This document shows, piece after piece, positions 16,681 to 23,648 of a stretch of 64,000 bases of DNA. The position numbers and the translations under genes were made by a program. How positions within the stretch are numbered: position 1 is the stretch's first letter; each line of letters opens with the position of its first letter. Origin of the DNA: Streptomyces sp. RFCAC02 (GTDB lineage: Bacteria; Actinomycetota; Actinomycetes; Streptomycetales; Streptomycetaceae); contig NZ_SAUH01000001.1 of the NCBI RefSeq assembly GCF_004193175.1, forward strand, positions 2,583,501-2,647,500, read 5' to 3'. Under the pieces are notes generated by a model. The model was not told the origin of the DNA, did no database searches, and worked only from the letters and a program-made list of their open reading frames with translations.

Positions 16681-17630
16681 CCCGCGTCGTCGTCACCGAC
16701 CAGGCGTTCGGCGCGGTGGCCGAGGAACGGGCGGTCGCCGAGCGGCACGCCGCCGAGTTCGCCGAGCACCACTGCGTCACCGAGGAGGAGACCCGCGCGG
16801 CCGTGGCCGGCGCCGACGTCGCGTTCGTCAACTTCGCCCCGGTGACCCGCCCGGTGCTCGCGGCCCTCGCGCCCGGCGCCACCGTGATCCGCTACGGCAT
16901 CGGCTACGACAACGTGGACGTGGCCGCCGCCCGCGACCTGGGCGTCCGCGTCGCCAACGTGCCCGACTACGGCACCGACACCGTCGCCGACCACGCCGTC
17001 GCCAGCCTGCTCGCCCTCCTGCGCCGGCTGCCCGTCTACGACCGGGCCATCCGCCGGGACGGCTGGTGCGCGCCCGCAGACGTCGGACCGCTGCCCAGTT
17101 TCTCCGCGACCACCGTCGGACTCGTCGGCCTCGGGCAGATCGGCCTCGCCGTGCACCGGCGGCTGCGCGCCTTCGGCTTCCGCGTGCTGGCCACCGACCC
17201 GTACGCCGACCCCGCCGCCGGGCCGCCCGGCGGACCCGGACTGGTCGAGCTGCCCGAACTGCTGGCCGAGGCGCACGCCATCTCCCTGCACGCCCCCGCG
17301 ACGCCCGACACCCACCACCTCATCGGGCCGCGGAACCTCGCCCGGATGCGGCCCGGCGCGGTCCTGGTCAACACCTCCCGGGGCGCTCTCGTCGACACGA
17401 ACGCCCTCGCCGGTGCCCTGCGCGCGGGCCGGGTCGCCGCCGCGGCGCTCGACGTGCTCGCGCCCGAGCCGCTGCCGTCGGACTCGCCGCTGCGCGACCT
17501 GCCGAACGTCGTGTTCACGCCGCACGCCGCGTTCTACTCGACCGAGTCGCTCCGGGCGCTGCAGCGCCTCGCGGCCGAGGAGGCGGACCGGGCGCTGGCG
17601 GGGCGGCCCCTGCGCTGCCGGGTGGCCTGA
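16677..17630 (+). CDS. D-2-hydroxyacid dehydrogenase (CtBP/phosphoglycerate-dehydrogenase type)
   Basis: 317 aa. Rossmann motif GLVGLGQIGLAVHRRL, catalytic Arg in VNTSRGALVDTNAL, Glu in DVLAPEPLPSDSPL and His in FTPHAAFYSTESL give the full D-hydroxyacid dehydrogenase triad. The aromatic AAFYS tail is typical of the CtBP-like subgroup. GTG start overlaps the FAH stop by 4 nt, so it is the last gene of the coupled run. It could reduce a 2-keto acid or oxidise a 2-hydroxyacid from the pathway. Confidence 0.91.
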   Translation: MTRVVVTDQAFGAVAEERAVAERHAAEFAEHHCVTEEETRAAVAGADVAFVNFAPVTRPVLAALAPGATVIRYGIGYDNVDVAAARDLGVRVANVPDYGTDTVADHAVASLLALLRRLPVYDRAIRRDGWCAPADVGPLPSFSATTVGLVGLGQIGLAVHRRLRAFGFRVLATDPYADPAAGPPGGPGLVELPELLAEAHAISLHAPATPDTHHLIGPRNLARMRPGAVLVNTSRGALVDTNALAGALRAGRVAAAALDVLAPEPLPSDSPLRDLPNVVFTPHAAFYSTESLRALQRLAAEEADRALAGRPLRCRVA

Positions 17631-17655
17631 ACCGGCCGGGACGGCGGTCGCCGGC

Positions 17656-18576
17656 TCACAGCAGGCCGGCGGCCGCCAGGTGCCGCGCGACCCGCGCGAC
17701 CTCCTCGTCGGACAGCGGGATCTGCGGTTCGGCGAGCGTGGCGTGGTCGATCACGCCGCGCAGCCGCAGCGCCGCCTTGAACGCGCCGAGGGCCGACGAG
17801 CCGCGGCCCATCCGGGTGGACGCGCCGACGTGCACGAGGCCGTACAGCGCGGCGAGCCGGTCCTGCTCGGCGCGGGCCTCCGCCCAGCGGCCCTCCGCGC
17901 AGTGGCGGACGAGCCGGACGTAGCCGTCGGGGTCGACGTTCCCGAGGCCGGGCACGACGCCGGTGGCGCCCATCAGCAGGGCCGCGTCCACGGCGACCTC
18001 CGAGCCGGTCAGGACGGCGAAGCCGGGCGGCGCGGCCATGATGATCTCGCGCAGGGTGCCCAGGTCGCCGCTTGAGTCCTTCAGTCCCGCGACGGCGCCG
18101 TCGGCGGCCAGGGCGAGGACGGTGCCGGCGCTCAGCTTCGTGTGCACGGACACGGGCAGGTCGTAGGCGATGACCGGCGCCCCGGCCTCGCGGGACAGCA
18201 GCCGGAAGTGCCGGTCGATCTCGGCGGGGTGCGTCCTGGCGTAGAACGGCGCGGTCGCCACCACCGCGTCGGCGCCGGCGGCCAGGACGGCGCGGACGTG
18301 GTCGAGGACGCGGGGCGTCGTCATGTCGATGACGCCCGCGAGGACGGGCACGCGGCCCGCGACGTGGCGGGTGACCGTCTCCACGACCGTGCGGCGCTGC
18401 GCGTCGGTGAGGAACGCGGCCTCCGAGGTGGAGCCGAGGACGAACAGGCCGTCCACCCCGGCGTCCGTCAGGTGGTCGACCAGCCGGACCAGTGACGAGG
18501 TGTCCACGGCGCCGTCGGGGGTCAGGGGGGTGCAGACGGGCGGGATCACGCCGGCCGGCGGGACGGTCGGGGACAT
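17656..18576 (-). CDS. Dihydrodipicolinate-synthase-family aldolase
   Basis: 306 aa class I aldolase. GSTSE (49-53), Tyr138 in VIAYDLPV and the Schiff-base Lys166 in AGLKDSSGD are all present. The YDLPV context instead of YNVPG argues against true DapA and for the 2-keto-3-deoxy-sugar-acid aldolase or dehydratase branch. ATG 18576 is preceded by AGGAG; an earlier in-frame start lacks support. It faces the GntR operon tail to tail (25-nt gap), so it may join the same pathway as a retro-aldolase giving pyruvate. Confidence 0.9.
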   Translation of the reverse strand: MSPTVPPAGVIPPVCTPLTPDGAVDTSSLVRLVDHLTDAGVDGLFVLGSTSEAAFLTDAQRRTVVETVTRHVAGRVPVLAGVIDMTTPRVLDHVRAVLAAGADAVVATAPFYARTHPAEIDRHFRLLSREAGAPVIAYDLPVSVHTKLSAGTVLALAADGAVAGLKDSSGDLGTLREIIMAAPPGFAVLTGSEVAVDAALLMGATGVVPGLGNVDPDGYVRLVRHCAEGRWAEARAEQDRLAALYGLVHVGASTRMGRGSSALGAFKAALRLRGVIDHATLAEPQIPLSDEEVARVARHLAAAGLL

Positions 18577-18686
18577 GGACGCTCCTGGTCGGGGTGGCGG
18601 CGGACGGTAGAGATGTTCCCTGCCCCGGCCGCCCGCACCCGGCACCGACGCGGCCGGGGCGGCCGGGGCGGGCGGCCCGGCGTGGC

Positions 18687-18959
18687 ATGGGTACGGCGCT
18701 CACGGAAGCCTCCGGGATCGCGGCGCGCAGCCGCGCGTTCTCCGGGACCGTCGCCGACTGGCTGCGCGGCCGCGGGTGGGACGGCGAACCGGCGCTCGGC
18801 GTCGTCGTCTGGACCGGTCCCGCGCACGAGTACACCCGCGCCTGGCTCCTCGGGAGCGGCGGTGCGCCGGACGGCGCGGCGGCCCCGCTCGCCCGGGCCG
18901 CCCGGCACGCCATCGCCCCGTATCTGTCGGCGGACGCCCGGGAGGACGACACACCGTGA
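18687..18959 (+). CDS. Hypothetical 90-aa protein
   Basis: Starts MGTALTEASGIAARSRAF and contains LGVVVWTGPAHEYTRAWLLG; not recognised. Soluble, slightly acidic C-terminus (SADAREDDTP). Its stop overlaps the GTG of the next gene by 4 nt, which argues that it is translated together with that gene. The upstream 110 nt to the divergent aldolase would hold the promoter. Confidence 0.55.
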   Translation: MGTALTEASGIAARSRAFSGTVADWLRGRGWDGEPALGVVVWTGPAHEYTRAWLLGSGGAPDGAAAPLARAARHAIAPYLSADAREDDTP

Positions 18960-19477
18960 ACGACACCGTCGCGTGCTACGGGCGCGCCCTGGACGGCGTG
19001 GGCGACGTGGTCGCGCGCGTCCCGGCCGACCGCTGGCGCCGGCCCTCGCCGTGCCCCGGCTGGACCGGCCCGCACGTCATCGGGTACCTGATCGACGGAC
19101 AGCGGCAGGTCGCCTCCCTGATCTCCGGGCAGGGACCGCGACAGCCGCTCGCGGACCCGGCCGGGGCCGTCACGGGCGACCCGGCCGCGGCCTGGGCCGG
19201 CACGGCGGTGGCGGTGCGGGAGCTGCTGACGGCCGTCGATCCCGGCGTCACCGTCCCCGCCCACCAGGACGGGATGACGGTCGAGCGGAGCCTCGCCATG
19301 GCGGCGGAACTCGGCGTGCCCCTGGACGAGGAGGCGGTGAACGTGTGCCTGACCGCCATCGAACCGGTCGCCGGGCGGTTCGCGGCCACGGGCATGTACG
19401 CGCCCGCCGTCCCGATCGCCGGGCACGTCACGCCGCAGCGGCGGCTGCTCGCCCTCCTGGGCCGGGACGCCGGCTGA
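18956..19477 (+). CDS. Maleylpyruvate-isomerase-like (TIGR03086/DinB-fold) protein, shortened
   Basis: 173 aa. The N-terminus PSPCPGWTGPHVIGYLIDGQ mirrors the TPCxxWxVxxLxxHx motif of mycothiol-dependent maleylpyruvate isomerases, but the expected His is Tyr/Gly. The C-terminus GRFAATGMYAPAVPIAGHVTPQRRLLALLGRDAG matches the family ending. The middle block that normally holds the DxxxHGWDLA motif is missing or replaced, so a metal-binding site is unlikely. Probably a diverged, non-catalytic or decaying member. Confidence 0.68.
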   Translation: MNDTVACYGRALDGVGDVVARVPADRWRRPSPCPGWTGPHVIGYLIDGQRQVASLISGQGPRQPLADPAGAVTGDPAAAWAGTAVAVRELLTAVDPGVTVPAHQDGMTVERSLAMAAELGVPLDEEAVNVCLTAIEPVAGRFAATGMYAPAVPIAGHVTPQRRLLALLGRDAG

Positions 19478-19494
19478 CCGTCCTGCCGGGCCGA

Positions 19495-19535
19495 CAACGT
19501 TTTCCACAGCGGGGCCGATGCTGTGGAAAACGTTG
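19495..19535. terminator. Bidirectional terminator hairpin
   Basis: A 16-bp perfect stem (CAACGTTTTCCACAGC at 19495-19510 with 19520-19535) and a 9-nt loop separate convergent genes. The stem contains runs of T and A, giving a short U-rich side in both directions. Confidence 0.85.
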
Positions 19536-19555
19536 CACCGGCGCGGTGCGCCCCG

Positions 19556-21079
19556 TCAGACGACGGTGAGGCGTACCGCTCCGATGCGCGGGGCGGCCGC
19601 CTCGTGCACGGCCCCGCGCCCCGGCACGATCCGCACCGCCGGCACGTCCCGGCCGCTCGCGGAGCCGGCGGCCCGCAGCGCCGCCAGGTTCCCCGTCACG
19701 TCGAAGTGGAACGATCTACCGTCGCCCGCCGCCCCGTGCCCCGGCCGCGCCGCCGCCCCGAAGAACACCGGGTGGCCGACGAACGCCGGTCCCGAGGTGT
19801 CGGTGTCCGCCGTGTCGCCGCCCAGGAACACCGCGAACGTCTCGCACGGCGGGTGGTCCGCCGCGACGCCGTCGAGCGTGAGGACGACGCGGCGGTCGCC
19901 GTCCAGCGCGTCCGCGAGGGACGTCCCTGCGAGTGCGTCCACCGGTTCGAGGGGGAGGACGACCTGCCGGTCGCCGAGCCGCACGCCGCCGGCCGAGTCG
20001 GCCACCGGGCTGCCGCCGCGCGGCGGCTGCGCCATGAGCACGGCGGCGGGTGCGGCGCCCGTGCCCGTGCCGTCGGTCAGCGAGTCGTAGCGGTAGGCGT
20101 CGTCGGGGAAGGCGAAGACGGGACCGGTGAGGAGGTGCCGCCGGCCGTACTCGTCCCGCAGCAGATACGGCAGGCGCCCCGTCCCGCCCGTGTGGTCCGG
20201 CCGCTCCCCCGGCCAGTGCTGCCCCTCGGGAAGGGTGTGGCCCGGCCGGGCGAGCCACGCGGCCCAGAGGCGGTCGACGTTGGCGTGGTGGAGCCAGAAG
20301 AGGGGGTCCTGCGCGGCTGTCGGAACCGCGCCCAGCAGCCCGCCCACCGCGTCGTGCACGAGGCCGTGCGGGTACAGCTCCAGCGTGGCGGAGAAGCCGG
20401 CGCGCGGGTCCGTGCCCTCCTCGTCCGGGCCGAAGGCGGGCTCCGCCATCGCCCGGTCCGGTGCGACGATGTCCCACCCCATGGCCTCGTCGTCGCGGAG
20501 GCACCGGCCCGCCGGGTCGCCGGACGGGAGGTGGAGGGGGTTGGGTTCCGGCGCGTCCCCGTGGGCGGCGGGGAGGTACGGCTGCCGGAAGGCGAGCGGC
20601 ACACGGCGGGACCCGGCCGAGCCGCCGGGGTCGCCGTCCGGGCCGAGGTGGGCGTAGTTCCAGTAGGGCAGCGCCCACGCCGCCTGGTCGTCGCGGCCGA
20701 ACTCCTCCACGATGACGCGCCGCACGATCCGCTCGAAGCGGAGGACGTACCAGCGGTGCCACGGCAGGAAGAGCGGGCTGCCGTGCGGGCACTGGCGCCA
20801 CTCCGGCGGGTCGTCCGGCGCGGCCTCGGGCTTGCCGTGCGTGTACGCCTGGAAGAGCCACGAGTCCCACCGGTCCACGGGCTGCCGCTTCATCCAGCCG
20901 ACGGCCTTCGCGTACCAGTGGAGCGCGGGGTCCCAGGCGCCCGTGGCGGGGTCGATCAGGGTCGCCACGTCGCGGCGCAGGGGCGTCTCACCGGATACGG
21001 CGACGGACGCGCGCGGCAGCCCCGCGCCCAGGGCGGCGGCGCCGCCCGCGAGGAGGAGGGAACGCCGGGAGACAGTCAT
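19556..21079 (-). CDS. Tyrosinase-family type-3 copper oxidase with TAT signal
   Basis: 507 aa. TAT-type leader MTVSRRSLLLAGGAAALGAG. CuA ligands: H81 (AYTHGKP), H99 (CPHGSPLF) and H108 (FLPWHRWYVLRFER). CuB ligands: PHGLVHDAVGG and PLFWLHHANVDRLW. All six His are therefore visible. About 200 further residues form a C-terminal beta domain (RRVVLTLDGV..., FHFDVTGNLAAL). Unlike Streptomyces MelC2, it has its own leader and no MelC1 caddie gene beside it. ATG is preceded by GGAGG. Likely oxidises phenols extracellularly. Confidence 0.92.
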   Translation of the reverse strand: MTVSRRSLLLAGGAAALGAGLPRASVAVSGETPLRRDVATLIDPATGAWDPALHWYAKAVGWMKRQPVDRWDSWLFQAYTHGKPEAAPDDPPEWRQCPHGSPLFLPWHRWYVLRFERIVRRVIVEEFGRDDQAAWALPYWNYAHLGPDGDPGGSAGSRRVPLAFRQPYLPAAHGDAPEPNPLHLPSGDPAGRCLRDDEAMGWDIVAPDRAMAEPAFGPDEEGTDPRAGFSATLELYPHGLVHDAVGGLLGAVPTAAQDPLFWLHHANVDRLWAAWLARPGHTLPEGQHWPGERPDHTGGTGRLPYLLRDEYGRRHLLTGPVFAFPDDAYRYDSLTDGTGTGAAPAAVLMAQPPRGGSPVADSAGGVRLGDRQVVLPLEPVDALAGTSLADALDGDRRVVLTLDGVAADHPPCETFAVFLGGDTADTDTSGPAFVGHPVFFGAAARPGHGAAGDGRSFHFDVTGNLAALRAAGSASGRDVPAVRIVPGRGAVHEAAAPRIGAVRLTVV

Positions 21080-21284
21080 ACGGTTCCTCCGGGGATCGCT
21101 GTCACGACATCCTGGAGAACCGGCCAAAAGCCGCGAAAGACTCGTTTTCGCCCCGTTTTCCGCACCAGTGGCCCAATCGGGCCGCCATGGCCTGAATCCG
21201 CGGCGGCTGCGGAACCATCGCGCCGCGCCGTGCGTATCTCCTGTCACAGAGCGTTGCCGGGCGATCGGGGAGAGGGAGGCCGCC

Positions 21285-21461
21285 ATGGCGGCGGGTGTGT
21301 CGGGCAAGGGGCGGGGAGACTTGAACGCGGCGTCCCAGGCGGCGGGAGTGGCCGGCACGGTCGCCTCGCTCGCCGGACTCGTGGTGTCGGTCATCGCCCT
21401 GTACCGGGGCGGGGGAAGCGGCGGCGCCGTCCGCGTGGGGAGCGGCGCGACCCTCCCCGTG
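21285..21461 (+). pseudogene. Truncated duplicate of the small membrane-protein gene at 23232
   Basis: From 21189 the sequence repeats that at 23136 almost base for base: a shared leader, and the block coding NAASQAAGVAGTVASLAG. Two changes break it: the first membrane helix is deleted (it reads MAAGVSGKGRGDLNAASQ here), and after GSGATLPVG homology stops at 21461 where a terminator hairpin begins. The C-terminal VGSSTGSAIG motif is thus absent. A reading frame continues to 21794 through unrelated DNA. Not expected to be functional. Confidence 0.8.
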
Positions 21462-21681
21462 GGCGTCGAACCCGAGCACCTAGTGCCGCGTCAGGCAAGG
21501 TTCGCCCCGTCGCGTCGCCCGGCACGGCACCTCGCTGCGTTGCCGAATCGCGCGAATACGACGGGTATGAGCTGCGATCCGGCGCCTTGCGATGCACCGC
21601 ACCGGACGCCGCTCCTTGACGGGCAAACCTTGCCTGACGCGGCACTAGCCCGGGCCGGGCCGGATGCTCGGGTTCGACGCC
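21462..21681. terminator. Terminator hairpin split by a MITE
   Basis: GGCGTCGAACCCGAGCA (21462-21478) pairs perfectly with 21665-21681 (17 bp). Removing the inserted element leaves a loop of about 21 nt, so this was a normal bidirectional terminator at the end of the membrane-protein gene (stop at 21688). Confidence 0.7.
21484..21644. mobile_element. 161-bp MITE with 19-bp terminal inverted repeats and CTAG duplications
   Basis: TGCCGCGTCAGGCAAGGTT at 21484-21502 is repeated perfectly inverted at 21626-21644. CTAG flanks both ends (21480-21483 and 21645-21648), a 4-bp target duplication of the YTAR type seen with IS5-family elements. No transposase gene fits inside, so it would need one in trans. 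Assignment to IS5 is inferred from the duplication only. Confidence 0.8.
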
Positions 21682-21687
21682 TCTCAG

Positions 21688-22242
21688 TCAGGCCGGGACC
21701 GGCGCGGGCTGGACCCGCTTCGCGTCCCGGGCCAGCCATACGCAGGCAGCCGCGAGCAGTACGCCGTGCGCGATCCGCAGTGCGGGCGGACTGAAGAACT
21801 GCGGCAGGAACAGCCCGAACCCGACCGCGAACAGGACCGCCGGCACCGTGCGCGTCCGGGCCGCGACGAGTATCGCGCCCGCCGCCATGGTCAGCAGCCC
21901 GAGCCCGAACATCGTCATCGCGAACGGGTTGTAGCGCACGTCCTCGGCCAGGTCGAGGACGTGCGGCTGGTTGGCGATCGCATGCAGGCCGAAGCTCTCG
22001 GCGCCGTAGTACGGCAGCGTCAGGCCGGCGCCGATCCAGAACACGATCGCCGCCACGCGGTTGATCGGCAGCAGTGCGATCGCGACCAGGATGAACCCGA
22101 TCATCGCACACAGGTGCGAGACGATCCACGCGGTGGAGCCCATCGCGGCGGCGGCGCCCGAGGTGGTGGACTCGTCCTCCCACGGGCGGAGAGCGGGGTA
22201 GAGCAGGAACAGTACGCCTGCGACAGACAGCGGGATCCTCAT
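21688..22242 (-). CDS. Small polytopic membrane protein
   Basis: 184 aa with five to six hydrophobic helices: MRIPLSVAGVLFLLYPAL, TAWIVSHLCAMIGFILVAIALL, VAAIVFWIGAGLTLPYYGAE, MTMFGLGLLTMAAGAILVA and TVPAVLFAVGFGLFLPQFF. A short basic tail ends it (ARDAKRVQPAPVPA). No catalytic family recognised; the layout resembles DUF998/DUF4386-type integral proteins. Start overlaps the 51-aa gene stop by 4 nt. Third gene of the TetR cassette and so probably the regulated product. Confidence 0.78.
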   Translation of the reverse strand: MRIPLSVAGVLFLLYPALRPWEDESTTSGAAAAMGSTAWIVSHLCAMIGFILVAIALLPINRVAAIVFWIGAGLTLPYYGAESFGLHAIANQPHVLDLAEDVRYNPFAMTMFGLGLLTMAAGAILVAARTRTVPAVLFAVGFGLFLPQFFSPPALRIAHGVLLAAACVWLARDAKRVQPAPVPA

Positions 22243-22394
22243 GATTCGTTCCCCAGGTTGGCGAGATACATCTGGACGAGCTGGTCGTAGGTGTCGTCGA
22301 GGCCTTCCGGCAGGCCCAAGCCGCCGGCGAGGGCGGATTTCCTTGGGATGGGTGCCGAGGCGACATCGGCCTGCGTGTCGGTGGTCGAGCGCAT
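22239..22394 (-). CDS. 51-aa peptide of unknown function
   Basis: Begins MRSTTDTQADVASAPIPRKS and ends GLDDTYDQLVQMYLANLGNES, a likely amphipathic helix. A strong GAGGGAGG site lies 7 nt upstream of the ATG, and the ATGA overlap couples it to the membrane protein. No family recognised. It could be a small partner of the membrane protein, or a coupling leader. Confidence 0.65.
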   Translation of the reverse strand: MRSTTDTQADVASAPIPRKSALAGGLGLPEGLDDTYDQLVQMYLANLGNES

Positions 22395-22425
22395 GGTGCG
22401 ACCTCCCTCGTACGGCGAGTGGGTT

Positions 22426-23037
22426 TCAGGCGGACGCGCCGCGCAGTGCGCAGGCGACCAGACGGTCGACGTACGACGCGTCGAGGGGGCGGCCGGTGAC
22501 GAGCAGCCGGTAGTACAGGGCGCCGGCGAGCTGGTCGAACAGGACCTCGGGCTCGACGTCGGCACGCAGCTCTCCGTTTTCGCGGGCGCGTTCGAGCAGC
22601 GTCAGCACCAGAGCGTTACGGCGGTGGAACATCGCCTGGACCGCTGCCCCGACGTCGGCGTGGCGGGCGGCCGCCGCGGCGACCTCCGCGACCAGGCCCG
22701 CGGAGGCGTCGCCCGACGTGGCGGGGCGGCCCGCCTGCCGCATCTGGTGGAGGCCGGTGACGATCTCGCCCAGATAGCGGGTGAGATCCGCACGGACGTC
22801 CCCGCTGTACTCCACCGGCACGACGTCTTGGCGCCGCGCGACCACGGCGACGATCAGGTGGTCCTTGGTGGGCCATCTCCGGTACAGCGTGGTCTTGGCG
22901 ACCCCGGCCCGCAGGGCGACCTCGTCGACCGAGAGCCGGTCATAACCGCGATCGAGCAGCAACTCCAGCGCCGCGTCGAGGATGCGGGCGTCAGCCGCTT
23001 CGGACCGCGGTCGCCCGCGTCGCCCAGTTGGTTCCAC
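22426..23037 (-). CDS. TetR-family regulator
   Basis: 203 aa. HTH: RILDAALELLLDRGYDRLSVDEVALRAGVAKTTLYRRWPTKDHLI, a standard TetR recognition unit. C-terminal half (GVAKT... to CALRGASA) resembles the TetR_C_11 type: VQAMFHRRNALVLTLLERARENGELRADVEPEVLFDQLAGALYYRLL. Start codon GTG. A long imperfect palindrome just upstream (23052-23119) is its likely operator and could also control the divergent gene at 23232. Confidence 0.9.
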   Translation of the reverse strand: MEPTGRRGRPRSEAADARILDAALELLLDRGYDRLSVDEVALRAGVAKTTLYRRWPTKDHLIVAVVARRQDVVPVEYSGDVRADLTRYLGEIVTGLHQMRQAGRPATSGDASAGLVAEVAAAAARHADVGAAVQAMFHRRNALVLTLLERARENGELRADVEPEVLFDQLAGALYYRLLVTGRPLDASYVDRLVACALRGASA

Positions 23038-23051
23038 AGCGCCACTTCCCT

Positions 23052-23119
23052 TTTCGCTACGAGCGTTGCGTAAATCAGCTTAGGCTGGTTCCCGCATTTA
23101 CGCAACGCCCGTATCGAAA
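23052..23119. promoter_or_regulatory. Large imperfect palindrome, probable TetR operator
   Basis: Two 24-nt arms (23052-23075 and 23096-23119) match at 22 of 24 positions as inverted repeats around a 20-nt spacer; the inner GCGTTGCGTAAAT/ATTTACGCAACGC is perfect. It starts 15 nt upstream of the TetR start. The spacer contains TTAGGCT, a possible -10. Confidence 0.6.
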
Positions 23120-23231
23120 TCCGCGGAGGCCGGACGGCCTGAATCCGCGGCGGCTGCGGAACCATCGCGCCGCGCCGTGCGTATCTCCTGTCACAGAGCG
23201 TTGCCGGGCGATCGGGGAGAGGGAGGCGGGC

Positions 23232-23648
23232 GTGTCGAACAAGGGGCGGGCGGTGGCGTGGACCGTCGCGGTGGTCAGTGCGCTGGCGACGGCGGGGCTC
23301 GTCCTGCTGCTGGTGCGGGCGGACCTGAACGCGGCGTCCCAGGCGGCGGGAGTGGCCGGCACGGTCGCCTCGCTCGCCGGACTCGTGGTGTCGGTCATCG
23401 CCCTGTACCGGGGCGGGGGAAGCGGCGGCGCCGTCCGCGTGGGGAGCGGCGGGACCCTCCTCGTGGGCAGCAGCACGGGCAGCGCGATAGGCAAGGGCGC
23501 CTCGGTCTCCGGCCCGGCCGGCACGGCCCCGGCTCCCGGCACGCCGGTCGCACCGCCGTCCGGTGACGTCGATGTCGCCCCCGGCGGGACGGCGGCTTTC
23601 GGCCATGTCACGGACAGCGCGATCGGGGAGGACAGCAAGCGTTCATGA
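23232..23648 (+). CDS. Small two-helix membrane protein with C-terminal SAIG motifs; putative partner of the STAND NTPase
   Basis: 138 aa, GTG start. Helices at about 8-28 (AWTVAVVSALATAGLVLLLV) and 39-59 (AGVAGTVASLAGLVVSVIAL), then a Gly/Ser/Pro-rich tail. The tail contains VGSSTGSAIGKGASV (78-92) and FGHVTDSAIGEDS (123-135); the coupled STAND protein has VGDTTDSAIGPHASV near its N-terminus. A shared short motif between a membrane protein and an adjacent NLR-like protein resembles bacterial amyloid signalling motifs, with the membrane part as a possible effector. That is inference. Overlaps the STAND gene by 4 nt. A broken copy lies at 21285. Confidence 0.75.
   Translation: MSNKGRAVAWTVAVVSALATAGLVLLLVRADLNAASQAAGVAGTVASLAGLVVSVIALYRGGGSGGAVRVGSGGTLLVGSSTGSAIGKGASVSGPAGTAPAPGTPVAPPSGDVDVAPGGTAAFGHVTDSAIGEDSKRS

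Noticed and set aside
15291..17525. 744-codon minus-strand frame opposite the FAH and dehydrogenase genes
   Set aside because: Low-complexity translation without domains; the plus-strand genes have intact catalytic motifs and 4-nt overlaps.
19556..21079. Tyrosinase considered as MelC2 of a melanin operon
   Set aside because: It has its own TAT leader, an extra C-terminal domain and no MelC1-like gene next to it.
21285..21794. Open frame running from the duplicate gene through the MITE to 21794
   Set aside because: Homology ends at 21461; beyond it the frame reads through a terminator, the MITE and the antisense of a membrane-protein gene.
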